From the NCBI RefSeq assembly GCF_000518765.1, contig NZ_KI912493.1:62001-126000 (forward strand): a stretch of 64,000 nucleotides of DNA, given 5' to 3'. The translations under genes and the position numbers were made by a program. This document shows positions 9,337 to 17,987 of the stretch, one piece after another. The notes below the pieces were generated by a model. That model was not told where the DNA came from. It did not search any database and saw nothing but the letters and a program-made list of their open reading frames with translations. Each line of letters begins with the position of its first letter. Position 1 is the stretch's first letter. Source of the stretch: Ruminococcus flavefaciens ATCC 19208 (GTDB taxonomy: Bacteria; Bacillota; Clostridia; Oscillospirales; Ruminococcaceae).

Positions 9337-10437
9337 TTATTTCTTACTCATTGTTTCAACAAAATCGTCAAACAAGTACGCTGTATCCAGCGGTCCGCCG
9401 TGTGCTTCGGGGTGGAACTGAACTGTTCTTGCGTTGACTGAGGTATAGTGTATGCCCTCACAGGTCTTATCGTTTGCATTAATATGTGATACATGACCTA
9501 CTGACGGGTCGATGCTGTCGCCTACTACCGCATAGCCGTGGTTCTGGCTGGTTACGTAGGTGAGACCGCTTTCAAGGTCGATAACAGGCTGATTTGCACC
9601 TCTGTGGCCGTATTTCAGCTTCTCGGTCTTTCCGCCGTTGGCAAGAGCCATGAGCTGATGTCCGAGGCAGATGCCGAATATCGGTATGCCAAGCTTCTGT
9701 ATCTCCTTGATATTCTCTATTATCTCAACATTTTCGGCAGGGTCTCCGGGGCCGTTTGAGAACATGATACCGTCGGGAGCAAGCTCCTTTATTTCAGCAG
9801 CTGTGGTGTATGCAGGTACTACAACCACCTCGCAGCCGCGCTTTAAAAGCTCCTGTCTGATATTGCGCTTGTAGCCGAAATCGAACAGTGCAACTTTAAG
9901 CTTTTTCTCCTCGGGCTCATATGTGAGAGTCTCGGTATTTGTAACATTCTTTACAGCGTCCTTTACTGTGAAAGCGCGTATCTTTTCGAGAAGCTCGTCC
10001 TTCTTTGCGTAAACGTCCTCGGTAGTTATAACGCCGTTCATTACACCCACCTCGCGGATAGTTCTTGTAAGGCGGCGGGTGTCAATGTTATTGATACCGA
10101 CGATGTTATGCTCCTTCAAGAAGTCGTTGATGTTGCCCTCACAGCGGAAGTTTGACGGTGCGTTGCACCACTCTCTAACGATATATCCCGATACATAGGA
10201 CTTAGCGGACTCGTTGTCCTCTGAGTTCACACCGTAGTTTCCGATAAGGGGAAAGGTCTGTGTGACTATCTGTCCGTAGTAGCTGGGGTCTGTAAGAGTT
10301 TCCTGATAGCCTGTGACACCTGTGGTGAATACGACTTCACCTATGACCGTACCCTTAGCGCCGAAGCTCCTGCCCTCGAACACCTGTCCGTCGGCAAGCA
10401 TAAGGTAAGCTTTTTCGCCCATGTTGAATAATGACAT
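9337..10437 (-). CDS. carA: Carbamoyl-phosphate synthase small (glutaminase) subunit
   Basis: 366 residues. Hydrolyses glutamine and channels ammonia to CarB. The N-terminal CPSase small-chain domain (DGQVFEGRSFG, GYQETLTDPSYYGQI) is followed by a class I glutamine amidotransferase domain with nucleophile Cys in GICLGHQ and His/Glu in FHPEAHGGP. ATG 10437 was chosen because it has GGAGG 8 nt upstream; the frame could open at 10506 but those residues are unlike the family. Part of pyrR-pyrC-pyrF-carA-carB, 201 bp after pyrF across a repeat-rich gap. Confidence 0.97.
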   Translation of the reverse strand: MSLFNMGEKAYLMLADGQVFEGRSFGAKGTVIGEVVFTTGVTGYQETLTDPSYYGQIVTQTFPLIGNYGVNSEDNESAKSYVSGYIVREWCNAPSNFRCEGNINDFLKEHNIVGINNIDTRRLTRTIREVGVMNGVITTEDVYAKKDELLEKIRAFTVKDAVKNVTNTETLTYEPEEKKLKVALFDFGYKRNIRQELLKRGCEVVVVPAYTTAAEIKELAPDGIMFSNGPGDPAENVEIIENIKEIQKLGIPIFGICLGHQLMALANGGKTEKLKYGHRGANQPVIDLESGLTYVTSQNHGYAVVGDSIDPSVGHVSHINANDKTCEGIHYTSVNARTVQFHPEAHGGPLDTAYLFDDFVETMSKK

Positions 10438-10526
10438 TGTAAATTCCTCCTTCGTTTTTTTTAGAGGTCGTATTGTTGATGTTTTGCACCCTGTTCCACA
10501 CGCCATTGTATGGAAGAGCGTTTTTT

Positions 10527-10641
10527 AATTCGGAATTCGTAATGCAGAATTCGGAATTATTGTGTCCGCTTACGCGGAAATATTCGATTTGTAGGGGCGG
10601 GAGTCACCGTCCCCTACTTTCTACTTTCTACTCACTACTCA
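10527..10641. repeat. Two 7-bp repeat arrays and a GTAGGG-type palindrome between pyrF and carA
   Basis: Array 1 (10527-10558): AATTCGG AATTCGT AATGCAG AATTCGG and a partial copy. Palindrome 10591-10617 bordered by GTAGGGG and CCCCTAC. Array 2 (10614-10641): CTACTTT twice and CTACTCA twice, running into the pyrF stop codon. All arrays have a period of exactly 7. Confidence 0.85.
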
Positions 10642-11565
10642 CTTGAGATTGATATACTGGCAGATATCGTCTCTCATGCGGATAACTTCTCTTCTTGCTG
10701 CCTTTGCGAAATCTCTTTCGTCGCAGCCTTCTTTCTTGTATGCACACATTACTGCGCGTGAGGAGTTTACTATAGCTCCGAGACCGTTCTCGTCAAAGCC
10801 GCCCTTTAAGCCTTCTGCTCCGCCGCCCTGTGCGCCGTAGCCCGGAACAAGGAACATTGTGTGAGGGAGTCTCTTTCTCAGCTCTGTGAGCATTTCCGGA
10901 TATGTAGCACCTACAACTGCGCCTACTGCGGAATAGCCGTACTTTCCGCGTGTATCCTCGCCCCACTTCTCGCACATATCGCCCATGCACTCGTAGATAG
11001 TGCGTCCGTCAGCAAGCTTCATATCCTGAAGCTCACCTGATGAGGGGTTGGAAGTCTTAACAAGTACGTATATGCCCTTGTCACGGTCGCGGCATACTTT
11101 AAGGAGAGGCTCGATACCGTCTGTGCCGAGGTAGCCATTAACTGTAAGAGCATCTGCTCCGAAAGCTTCAAGATTGTTCTCTCCCACTGATGTAACACCG
11201 AGGTGTGCATTTGAATAAGCTTCCATTGTTGCACCTATATCGTTTCTCTTGCCGTCTGTCATTACGAACATACCGTTGAGCTTTGCGTAGCGGATAGTCT
11301 TTTCAAGAGTTCTGATGCCGTAGTGTCCGTACATCTCATAGTAAGCAGCCTGTGGCTTGATAGCAGGTACTATATCGTGTATCTCGTCTATGATAGCCTG
11401 ATTGAAGTCGAATATCGCCTTTGCAGCAGCCTTTAATGTCCAGCCGTCACTGTCAAGATAACGACGCTGAATGAATTCGGGAACATACTCCAGCTTAGGG
11501 TCAAGACCCACCACTGTAGGATTTTTAAGGTCGATTATCTTTTCGATAAGTCTGTCAAATGACAT
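10639..11565 (-). CDS. pyrF: Orotidine 5'-phosphate decarboxylase (long, type 2 form)
   Basis: 308 residues, converting OMP to UMP, the last step of de novo UMP synthesis. The length and motifs are those of the larger PyrF subfamily rather than the about 240-residue type: TVVGLDPKLEY near the N-terminus and the catalytic TDGKRNDIG box at about 103-111. VPGYGAQGGG near the C-terminus forms the phosphate-binding loop. Starts 17 nt after the pyrC stop with GGAGG just upstream, so it is a true operon member. Its 3' end overlaps a 7-bp repeat array. Confidence 0.96.
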   Translation of the reverse strand: MSFDRLIEKIIDLKNPTVVGLDPKLEYVPEFIQRRYLDSDGWTLKAAAKAIFDFNQAIIDEIHDIVPAIKPQAAYYEMYGHYGIRTLEKTIRYAKLNGMFVMTDGKRNDIGATMEAYSNAHLGVTSVGENNLEAFGADALTVNGYLGTDGIEPLLKVCRDRDKGIYVLVKTSNPSSGELQDMKLADGRTIYECMGDMCEKWGEDTRGKYGYSAVGAVVGATYPEMLTELRKRLPHTMFLVPGYGAQGGGAEGLKGGFDENGLGAIVNSSRAVMCAYKKEGCDERDFAKAARREVIRMRDDICQYINLK

Positions 11566-11582
11566 ATGTTTTCCTCCTGTAA

Positions 11583-12851
11583 TTACATTTCATTATATCT
11601 TATCTCGCCCTTTGATATAGTAACGAGAGGCTTTCCTGTAAGTTCCATGCCCTTGAATACTGTGTTATGCGACTTTGAATGGAGCTTTTCGGGCACTACT
11701 GTCCATTTTTTATTTATATCGGCGATCACAAGGTCTGCTGTACTGCCTTCCTTTATTGCAGGCACTTCAAGACCGAGAAGCTTTCGCGGATTTGCGCACA
11801 TGAGCTCAACTACTCTGTTAAGGCTTATCTCACCTGTATGATAAAGAGCTGTGAGAGTTGCGGCAAGAGATGTTTCAAGTCCCACAACTCCGTTGGGAGC
11901 TTTCTCAAAGTCAGCTTTTTCCTCGGCTGCATGAGGAGCATGGTCTGTGATTATGCAGTCGATAGTACCGTCCTTTACTGCTTCTATGATAGCCTTTACG
12001 TCCTCGGGAGTCCTGAGAGGCGGATTCATACGGTAATCCGCGTCACGCTTCTCCAGCAGCTTATCCGTCAGCATGAAGTAGTGCGGTGCAGTCTCGCAGG
12101 TTACCTTTACTCCCCTTGACTTTGCAAAGCGTATCATTGCCGCACTTCCTTCAGTGGAAACGTGGCAGATATGGATACGGGCATCAACAGAGGAAGCAAG
12201 TATCATCTCACGGGCGGTTATGTAGTCCTCGGAGGCTCTGTCCATACCCTTGACGCCAAGCTTTGCGGAAGTCTCGCCCTTGTTCATAATACCGCCGTTT
12301 ATTATGCTCAGGTCCTCGCAGTGTGAAGCAACGAGGAGGCCGTTCTCCTTTGAAAGCTCAAGTGCTTTCCTCATCATCTCTGCGTTCTCGACAGGTCTGC
12401 CGTCATCGGATATGCATATGCAGCCTGCGGCTTTAAGAGCTTCGTAGTCGCAGAGGCCGTTTCCGCTCATTCCGCCTGTGATGCAGCCTACGGGATACAC
12501 TTCAACTCCCGTTCCCTCTGCCTTGTCGATTATATAGCGTATAGTTTCGGGATCATCGCATGGCGGCTTTGTATTGGGCATCGCAAGTACTCCTGTAACT
12601 CCGCCTGCAAGTGCAGCAGCACAGCCTGTAAGGATATCCTCCTTGTGAGTAAGCCCCGGATCGCGGAAATGTACGTGCATATCAAAAAGTGAAGGCATGA
12701 GCACAAGTCCTGTGCCGTCTATTATCTTATCTGCTTCTGCCGATATATTGTTTCCCAGCTTTGATATTTTACCGCCGCTGATAAGTACGTCTGTGACAAT
12801 ATCCGTTTCAGTATCAACTGCACGGATTTTCCTGATGAGTATCTGAGACAT
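11583..12851 (-). CDS. pyrC: Dihydroorotase
   Basis: 422 residues, class I dihydroorotase, cyclising carbamoyl-aspartate to dihydroorotate. Metal-binding motif HVHFRDPG is at about residue 59, followed by MPNTKPP, ICHVSTEG (metal His) and the ITDHAPH box (catalytic Asp) near 305. An amidohydrolase-type beta-sandwich cap is made from both ends. Lies 30 nt after pyrR. No aspartate transcarbamoylase or PyrD/PyrE is in this window, so those steps are encoded elsewhere. Confidence 0.96.
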   Translation of the reverse strand: MSQILIRKIRAVDTETDIVTDVLISGGKISKLGNNISAEADKIIDGTGLVLMPSLFDMHVHFRDPGLTHKEDILTGCAAALAGGVTGVLAMPNTKPPCDDPETIRYIIDKAEGTGVEVYPVGCITGGMSGNGLCDYEALKAAGCICISDDGRPVENAEMMRKALELSKENGLLVASHCEDLSIINGGIMNKGETSAKLGVKGMDRASEDYITAREMILASSVDARIHICHVSTEGSAAMIRFAKSRGVKVTCETAPHYFMLTDKLLEKRDADYRMNPPLRTPEDVKAIIEAVKDGTIDCIITDHAPHAAEEKADFEKAPNGVVGLETSLAATLTALYHTGEISLNRVVELMCANPRKLLGLEVPAIKEGSTADLVIADINKKWTVVPEKLHSKSHNTVFKGMELTGKPLVTISKGEIRYNEM

Positions 12852-12881
12852 GATTACCTCGCTTTCATATTGTTGTGATTT

Positions 12882-13403
12882 TCAGTATATGGCAACTCCG
12901 TCGCTGCCGTCCAGTTCCATTGCAGAGACCTTTACTACCTCGCTGTGAGAGGTGGGAAGATTTTTGCCCACATAATCGGGACGTATGGGAAGCTCTCTGT
13001 GTCCGCGGTCAACCAGCACAGCAAGCTGTATAGTACGCGGTCTGCCCCGCTTTATAAGTGCATCTATGGCTGCACGGGAGCTTCTTCCCGTAAAGATCAC
13101 ATCATCGACTATGACAACGTTCTTGTCCGTTATATCAAAAGGGATATCGGTCTTTTCAGCAACATCGCCATGCTTGCTGTCGTCACGGTAGGGAGTTATG
13201 TCAAGTGCTCCGAAAGGCACTTCGTTCTTTTCAAGCTCCGAGAGCTTTGCTGCGATACGTCTGCCAAGAGGCACTCCTCTTGAAAAGATACCAACGACAC
13301 AGAGATCCTCAGTGCCCTTGTTTCTCTCGATTATCTCATATGAGATACGGGCAATGGCTCTGTTGACCGCTTTATCGTCCATGATAATGCGCTTTGTATC
13401 CAT
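12882..13403 (-). CDS. pyrR: PyrR, bifunctional pyr mRNA-binding attenuator and uracil phosphoribosyltransferase
   Basis: 173 residues. The PRPP-binding signature VIVDDVIFTGRSSRAA is at about 95-110, and the DRGHRELPIRPDYVGKNLPT segment is typical of PyrR. With UMP bound, PyrR grips its target hairpin in the leader and favours early termination. First gene of the operon, preceded by a recognisable PyrR-binding loop and terminator, which supports autoregulation of the whole pyr operon. GAAAGGAG precedes the ATG. Confidence 0.97.
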   Translation of the reverse strand: MDTKRIIMDDKAVNRAIARISYEIIERNKGTEDLCVVGIFSRGVPLGRRIAAKLSELEKNEVPFGALDITPYRDDSKHGDVAEKTDIPFDITDKNVVIVDDVIFTGRSSRAAIDALIKRGRPRTIQLAVLVDRGHRELPIRPDYVGKNLPTSHSEVVKVSAMELDGSDGVAIY

Positions 13404-13426
13404 ACAGGCTCTCCTTTCAACAAAAA

Positions 13427-13558
13427 ATGCTCCCCGCTGCGGCAGGGAGCATACTTATAGTTATAGCTATAGTTAGAGTTATAGTTATAGTATCAAATAA
13501 CGCGCCTTGCCGACCTCACGGGATCGGATTTAAAGGGTAGTTTCCAAATAACACATCT
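13427..13558 (-). promoter_or_regulatory. PyrR-responsive attenuator leader
   Basis: On the minus strand the leader carries hairpin 13510-13527 (CCGATCCCGTGAGGTCGG), which matches the PyrR-binding loop pattern UCC-N-G-U-GAGG, then a 6-bp repeat array (13455-13490), then an intrinsic terminator (13427-13452: ATGCTCCC...GGGGAGCAT followed by TTTTTT) 24 nt before pyrR. Known biology: UMP-bound PyrR stabilises the anti-antiterminator so the terminator forms. The antiterminator pairing was not modelled. Confidence 0.88.
13455..13490. repeat. Six-copy hexanucleotide array inside the pyr leader
   Basis: Plus-strand units TTATAG, TTATAG, CTATAG, TTAGAG, TTATAG, TTATAG. Lies exactly between the PyrR-binding hairpin and the terminator, where the antiterminator would have to form. 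Confidence 0.9.
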
Positions 13559-13587
13559 ATTATACCACATACTATTTCACTTGTCCA
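13559..13587 (-). promoter_or_regulatory. Promoter of the pyr operon
   Basis: Minus strand TGGACA (13582-13587), 17-nt spacer, TATAAT (13559-13564). Placed correctly for the PyrR leader to start about 13552. The rest of the 410-bp gap to trmB (13588-13745) shows no other feature I can support. Confidence 0.7.
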
Positions 13588-13745
13588 GTCATTTCAGCAT
13601 TATTATTATCAATTGACAAAAAAACATCAAAAAACATGATTCTCATTTTGTATTTTTTCTCTCTCACGGGATATATCGCAATGAATATTTTGAACATTCA
13701 CAAACATATACAAAACATCACCTCGAAATTTTATACTCGGTTAAG

Positions 13746-13774
13746 TTGATTTATGAGACTTTTTATGATATAAT
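13746..13774 (+). promoter_or_regulatory. Promoter of trmB
   Basis: TTGATT (13746-13751), 17-nt spacer, TATAAT (13769-13774), 40 nt before the trmB ATG. Confidence 0.7.
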
Positions 13775-13813
13775 TGTTTTAAGTATGAATGAGATGTGAA
13801 TTGGAGGCAATTT

Positions 13814-14476
13814 ATGAGAATTCGTCACAAACCCTGGGCAAAGCCTGAACTGGAAGCCTGCCCTTTCTATATACATGAACCCCAGAAGCAGATCGGTCAC
13901 TGGCGCGAGCTTTTTTCCGAGCCTGACAAGCCCCTATATGTGGAGCTTGGCTGCGGCAAGGGCGGCTTTATATCGCAGGCTGCTCCTGCTCACCCCGAGG
14001 CAAACTTCATCGCTATGGACATAAAAAACGAAATGCTTGTGCTTGCAAAACGCAAGCTTGAAGCTGCATACGAGAAAAAGGGAGCATCTCCCGATAATGT
14101 CCGCATAGCTATCCAGAATATAGAGCGTCTGGAGCTCGCATGGGACGAAAACGACCGTGCGGACCGTATCTACATCAACTTCTGCAATCCGTGGCCTAAG
14201 GCAAAGCACAAAAAACGCCGCCTTACCCACACTCGCCAGCTTATCAATTATAAGAAATTCCTCAGAGGTGAGCTCTGGTTCAAGACAGATGACGACGAGC
14301 TTTTTGAGGAGTCCTTTGAATACTTCGAGGAAGCAGGCTTCAGGATAAAATACAAGACTTTCGATCTCCATGCTGAAAGTCCCTATGAGAATTTCGTAAC
14401 TGAACACGAGAAAATGTTTACCGATGAGGGAAAGAAAATAAAATTCCTTATCGCAGAGCCTGTCAGGGAGGACTAA
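13814..14476 (+). CDS. trmB: tRNA (guanine-N7-)-methyltransferase TrmB
   Basis: 220 residues; methylates G46 of tRNA using SAM. The SAM motif VELGCGKGGFI lies at about 45-55, the family signature INFCNPWPKAKHKKRRL at about 120-136, and FKTDDDELF follows as the catalytic Asp region. Start ATG 13814 is 6 nt after GGAGG; a GTG at 13796 is in frame but precedes that site. Promoter and start separate it from the divergent pyr operon. Followed after 1 nt by a small lysine-rich gene, so probably cotranscribed. Confidence 0.96.
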   Translation: MRIRHKPWAKPELEACPFYIHEPQKQIGHWRELFSEPDKPLYVELGCGKGGFISQAAPAHPEANFIAMDIKNEMLVLAKRKLEAAYEKKGASPDNVRIAIQNIERLELAWDENDRADRIYINFCNPWPKAKHKKRRLTHTRQLINYKKFLRGELWFKTDDDELFEESFEYFEEAGFRIKYKTFDLHAESPYENFVTEHEKMFTDEGKKIKFLIAEPVRED

Positions 14477-14477
14477 T

Positions 14478-14687
14478 ATGGAATTTCAGAAGGATCTCGG
14501 TATCTTCCATATCGAGGGCGGTTCTATCAAGACCGCAGGCAAGGGCAATCTCGGTGCAACCGAGGAAGTTCCGCAGGATATCAAAACAAAAACAAACTTA
14601 AAAAAGGACGTTAAGACTGCTGCAAAAGCCATTGCTCTCACAGGTCTTTTCATTCTCAGACACAAGTCAAAAAAGAAGAAGAAATGA
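14478..14687 (+). CDS. Small basic protein, unknown function
   Basis: 69 residues, not recognised. Starts 1 nt after the trmB stop with AGGGAGGA overlapping the trmB end, so translation is coupled. The N-terminal half is polar (MEFQKDLGIFHIEGGS); about residues 45-61 are hydrophobic (AAKAIALTGLFIL) and the tail is RHKSKKKKK, which suggests a single membrane helix with a basic cytoplasmic end. The tight linkage to trmB and clear ribosome site argue it is real. Confidence 0.65.
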   Translation: MEFQKDLGIFHIEGGSIKTAGKGNLGATEEVPQDIKTKTNLKKDVKTAAKAIALTGLFILRHKSKKKKK

Positions 14688-14769
14688 CGATTTTTGCATC
14701 ATCTCTTCCTTTTATGTGAATATCTGAACTTTTTGCTGACTAAAATATCTTATGAAAGGAGTAATTGTA

Positions 14770-15780
14770 ATGGATATCACACAAACCGTTATCTCTCTCT
14801 CGGAGTCCGTCGGTGCTTCGGGAAATGAAGAGAATGCCGCAGCCCTCGCCCTGAGTATGCTGCGCAATTACTGTCCCGATGCGGAAATACGGAACGGCAA
14901 TGTTATCGGACATTTCGGTATTCACCGCGAAGGACTGCCGTCACTGGTTCTTGACGCACATATCGATCAGGTAGGCTTCATCGTAACCTACATAACCGAT
15001 GACGGCTTCGTTAAGGTGGGAAATATCGGCGGCATCGACCGCAGACTTCTCCCAGCACAGCCCGTCGTCATTCACGGCAAGCAGGACATAAAGGGCGTTA
15101 TATGCTCTGTTCCGCCTCACCTTTCAAGCGGCAGCAGCAAGGTGCTCAGCATCGAGGACGTTGCCATCGACACAGGCATGACCCAAGACGAGCTGTATCA
15201 GGTAATCGCTCAGGGCGATACCGTCACATTTGATGTCTCCTGCCGAAAGCTCATAGGAAACCGCATTACAGGCGGCGCTTTTGACGACCGCTGCGGTATC
15301 GCAGCCCTGCTGTATACCCTTGAGCTGCTCAGCGGTCAGGATACCGCCTATAATGTTACCGTTATCTTTTCAACCCAGGAAGAGGTCGGTGAACGCGGTG
15401 CAAAGATAGGCGCATTCTCACTGGCTCCCGATATCGCACTGGCTGTGGACGTGAGCTTCGCTTACGCTATAGGCGAAGAAGAAAGCAAGTGCGGATATCT
15501 CGGAAAAGGTCCTATGATAGGTCTTTCTCCTTCACTTTCAAGGGAGATAAGCGACAAGCTCATAAATGCTGCCGAAGCCACAGGTATCCCCTATCAGAAA
15601 GAAGTCATGAGCGGTCTTACTTCTACAAATGCCGACCGCTATTCTGTCAGCAGGAGCGGTGCAAAGACCTGTACCGTTTCAATACCGCTGAGAAATATGC
15701 ATACGCCTGTTGAGGTCATAGATATGTCGGATGTTGAAATGACCGCTATGCTTTTAGCTGCATTCATCAAGGAGGGCTGA
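14770..15780 (+). CDS. M42 family metallo-aminopeptidase (first copy)
   Basis: 336 residues; dinuclear metal aminopeptidase of the glutamyl-aminopeptidase/endoglucanase M family, cytosolic (no signal), trimming peptides. Metal and catalytic motifs in order: LDAHIDQVGF (His64), GGAFDDRCG, STQEEVGERG (catalytic Glu plus metal Glu), AVDVSFA, and MHTPVEVID (last metal His). ATG 14770 is 8 nt after AAAGGAG; an upstream ATG at 14752 precedes that site. Followed 2 nt later by a second M42 gene of similar length, which suggests a hetero-oligomer or two specificities. The endoglucanase label seen for this family is historic and not meant here. Confidence 0.92.
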   Translation: MDITQTVISLSESVGASGNEENAAALALSMLRNYCPDAEIRNGNVIGHFGIHREGLPSLVLDAHIDQVGFIVTYITDDGFVKVGNIGGIDRRLLPAQPVVIHGKQDIKGVICSVPPHLSSGSSKVLSIEDVAIDTGMTQDELYQVIAQGDTVTFDVSCRKLIGNRITGGAFDDRCGIAALLYTLELLSGQDTAYNVTVIFSTQEEVGERGAKIGAFSLAPDIALAVDVSFAYAIGEEESKCGYLGKGPMIGLSPSLSREISDKLINAAEATGIPYQKEVMSGLTSTNADRYSVSRSGAKTCTVSIPLRNMHTPVEVIDMSDVEMTAMLLAAFIKEG

Positions 15781-15782
15781 AC

Positions 15783-16787
15783 ATGAAGGATCTTCTGAAA
15801 GAACTCTGCCTGACTGACGGTATCTCAGGCGATGAAAACGCTGTCCGCGAACTCATAATCAGCAAGATAAAGCTGGTCTGCGACTACAGCGTTGATAACC
15901 TCGGAAACCTCATCTGCTTCAAGAAAGGCAGAAAAAAGCCCAAGAAAAAGCTTATGATATGCGCCCATATGGACGAGGTAGGTCTTATGGTGACTTATAT
16001 CCGCGCTGATGGAACTCTCGCTTTCGACTGCGTCGGAGGTATAGACCCGTCCGTAATAATCGGCAGGCAGGTACGTATAGGAAATAACCGCATAAGCGGC
16101 GTTGTGGGCTCGACTGCCGTACATAATCTCAGCAAGGAGGCAAGGGAAAAAGCTCCCGAGGTCGACAGCCTTTACATAGATATCGGCGCTGACAGCAAGG
16201 AAGAAGCCGAAAAATACGTTTCTCTCGGTGACAGCGTTTACTTTGACTCGGAATTTACAGACCTGGGCAGCAGCCGCGTAAAATCAAAGGCTCTTGATGA
16301 CCGCGCAGGCTGCGCTATGATGATAAAGCTGCTCCATGAAAAGCTTGAATACGATACTTATTTCGTTTTCAACGTACAGGAGGAGATCGGTCTGAGAGGC
16401 TCTGCTGTCTCTGCTTTTTCTGTAGCTCCTGACTTTGCCATAGTCCTTGAAGCTACTACCGCCGCAGATATCGACGGAGTTTCGGGCGCAAAGCGCGTTT
16501 GTGTATTGGGTGACGGTCCTGTTGTATCATTTATGGACAAAAGGACGATTTACGATAAAGAGCTCTATCAGCTCGCCTTCGATATCGCAACCTGTCAGAC
16601 AAAGACCATGATCGCAGGCGGAAACGACTCGGGCGCTATACATATAAGCGGAAATGGTGTACGCACTATTGCTATATCCGTTCCTTGCAGATACCTGCAC
16701 TCCCCTTCGTCAGTCATAGAAATGTCTGACCTTGAAAGCTCATACAAGCTTGTTAAAATTCTCGCCAGAAGGATACCCGAATTATGA
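15783..16787 (+). CDS. M42 family metallo-aminopeptidase (second copy)
   Basis: 334 residues, paralogue of the preceding gene. Motifs: MICAHMDEVGL (metal His), KALDDRAGC, NVQEEIGLRG (catalytic and metal Glu), VLEATTAADIDG and RYLHSPSSVIEMSD (metal His). In the fourth metal motif the acidic residue is Glu (LEATT) where the first copy has Asp (VDVS). Starts 2 nt after the first copy and overlaps the next gene by 4 nt (ATGA), so the three form one translationally coupled unit. Confidence 0.92.
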   Translation: MKDLLKELCLTDGISGDENAVRELIISKIKLVCDYSVDNLGNLICFKKGRKKPKKKLMICAHMDEVGLMVTYIRADGTLAFDCVGGIDPSVIIGRQVRIGNNRISGVVGSTAVHNLSKEAREKAPEVDSLYIDIGADSKEEAEKYVSLGDSVYFDSEFTDLGSSRVKSKALDDRAGCAMMIKLLHEKLEYDTYFVFNVQEEIGLRGSAVSAFSVAPDFAIVLEATTAADIDGVSGAKRVCVLGDGPVVSFMDKRTIYDKELYQLAFDIATCQTKTMIAGGNDSGAIHISGNGVRTIAISVPCRYLHSPSSVIEMSDLESSYKLVKILARRIPEL

Positions 16788-17581
16788 TAACACTTATCGA
16801 ACACGAGCACGAGCTTGACCGCGTACTGCTCAACAAGACCCTCTCGGGCAAAAAAATGCTTGCCTATATGAGAGCCTATGGTCCTAATTATGAATTCTGC
16901 CGCTTTTACAAAATAACCGACGAGAGCGGCATCGGCTTCATGTTCATTATAAATTCAACGCTCATTATATGCGGTGACGGTGACCTTGAACCAAACGAGG
17001 AGATAGACCTCTTCGTCAGCATGAATGTCCCCTTCCGTATCGAGGGAGACCAGAAAATACTCGAGGGTATAAAGATACCCGAAAGATATCAGGTGCTCAA
17101 CCGTACCATATTCGAGCTTATACCTGATGATACGCCACTTGAGGCTATCGAGGAGCATGTTGAATTCAATCCGAATCTCCCTGACGTATACAAGATACTC
17201 AGCGAGGGATTTCCGAATATTGCCGATTTCTCACTGTGGTACACCGATACCTCTCACAGATGCCGTCATGGCATAAGCAGAGTATTTACCTACCGCAATT
17301 CTACTACAGCTTCAGCCGTGTTCGATATCGGCAGCACTGTCCTCATAGGTCAGGTAGCTACCAACACAGCTGCCCGCGGAAGAGGTTATGCAAGAGAATT
17401 TCTGAAATGGCTCGCCAAGTTCTTCAACGGACTCGGAAAACGTGCATATTTGCTGGCTCTTGATGTCCGCGTAAGCTTCTACACCGAAATAGGCTTCCGT
17501 ATCGCAGGGCGCGAGATAGTCCTTGAACGTATCGACGTTAAAAAGGACAGCGCTGCTAAGGGTCGCCTTGAAGAAAGGTGA
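16784..17581 (+). CDS. GNAT-family N-acetyltransferase
   Basis: 265 residues. The C-terminal half (about 130-250) carries the acetyl-CoA loop VATNTAARGRGYAREFLKWL and the following helix and strand typical of GNAT; the N-terminal about 120 residues are a less conserved domain seen in some Clostridial GNATs. Acceptor unknown. The ATGA overlap with the second M42 peptidase suggests a role with peptides or amino acids, but that is inference. Cytosolic, no signal. Confidence 0.85.
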   Translation: MITLIEHEHELDRVLLNKTLSGKKMLAYMRAYGPNYEFCRFYKITDESGIGFMFIINSTLIICGDGDLEPNEEIDLFVSMNVPFRIEGDQKILEGIKIPERYQVLNRTIFELIPDDTPLEAIEEHVEFNPNLPDVYKILSEGFPNIADFSLWYTDTSHRCRHGISRVFTYRNSTTASAVFDIGSTVLIGQVATNTAARGRGYAREFLKWLAKFFNGLGKRAYLLALDVRVSFYTEIGFRIAGREIVLERIDVKKDSAAKGRLEER

Positions 17582-17633
17582 AAATTTATTTTGTATTTAA
17601 TTAACGTGAAAATGTGACGGATATGGAGCAGAC

Positions 17634-17895
17634 GGGCGAGCGGAACTCGCCCCTACAGCGCAGAACCTGCGCCCCCTTGCTCGTCCGCATATTATCAAAA
17701 GAACAGTCGCTTCTCGACACGGGAAGTATCATCGGAATTGACGGGCGAACACTGTTCGCCCCTACAGCACATCATTTGGTGTTTACAAGTATTTTGCGGA
17801 CGACCAATGGTCGTCCCTACAGTTATCGGTGGGACATCGAGGACGCCGTCCCCTACACTTAGTTCTTAGCTCTTAGTTCTTAGATCTAAGTTCTA
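17634..17895. repeat. Cluster of four GTAGGG-type palindromes and a 5-copy 7-bp array
   Basis: Fills most of the 406-bp gap between the GNAT gene and ddh. Palindromes each ending in CCCTAC: 17634-17656 (GGGCGAG..CTCGCCC), 17743-17765 (GGGCGAACACTGTTCGCCC), 17798-17820 (GGACGACCAATGGTCGTCC) and 17831-17856 (long form, same 26 bases as 56701-56726). Then AGTTCTT, AGCTCTT, AGTTCTT, AGATCTA, AGTTCTA at 17861-17895. No convincing gene here. Confidence 0.88.
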
Positions 17896-17904
17896 AATTT
17901 ATGC

Positions 17905-17933
17905 TTTACAACTAAGAAAAAAGGTGCTATAAT
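17905..17933 (+). promoter_or_regulatory. Promoter of ddh
   Basis: TTTACA (17905-17910), 17-nt spacer, TATAAT (17928-17933), 54 nt before the ATG; the start also has AAAGGAGG. Confidence 0.75.
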
Positions 17934-17987
17934 GTAAATAAGCTGCGCTCAAAGGCGAGCACAGTAATCAAAAGGAGGTATTTCCAA

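Noticed and set aside
13625..13660. Possible Fur-like box (TGATTCTCATTTTG) between pyrR and trmB
   Set aside because: Only half of a Fur site, not placed over a promoter of an iron gene.
14770..15780. Cellulase role for the M42 genes
   Set aside because: The endoglucanase name is a historic annotation of this peptidase family; all metal motifs are those of M42 aminopeptidases.
17614..17862. 82-codon frame before ddh
   Set aside because: Made of the intergenic palindromes; translation is repeat-derived and there is no ribosome site.
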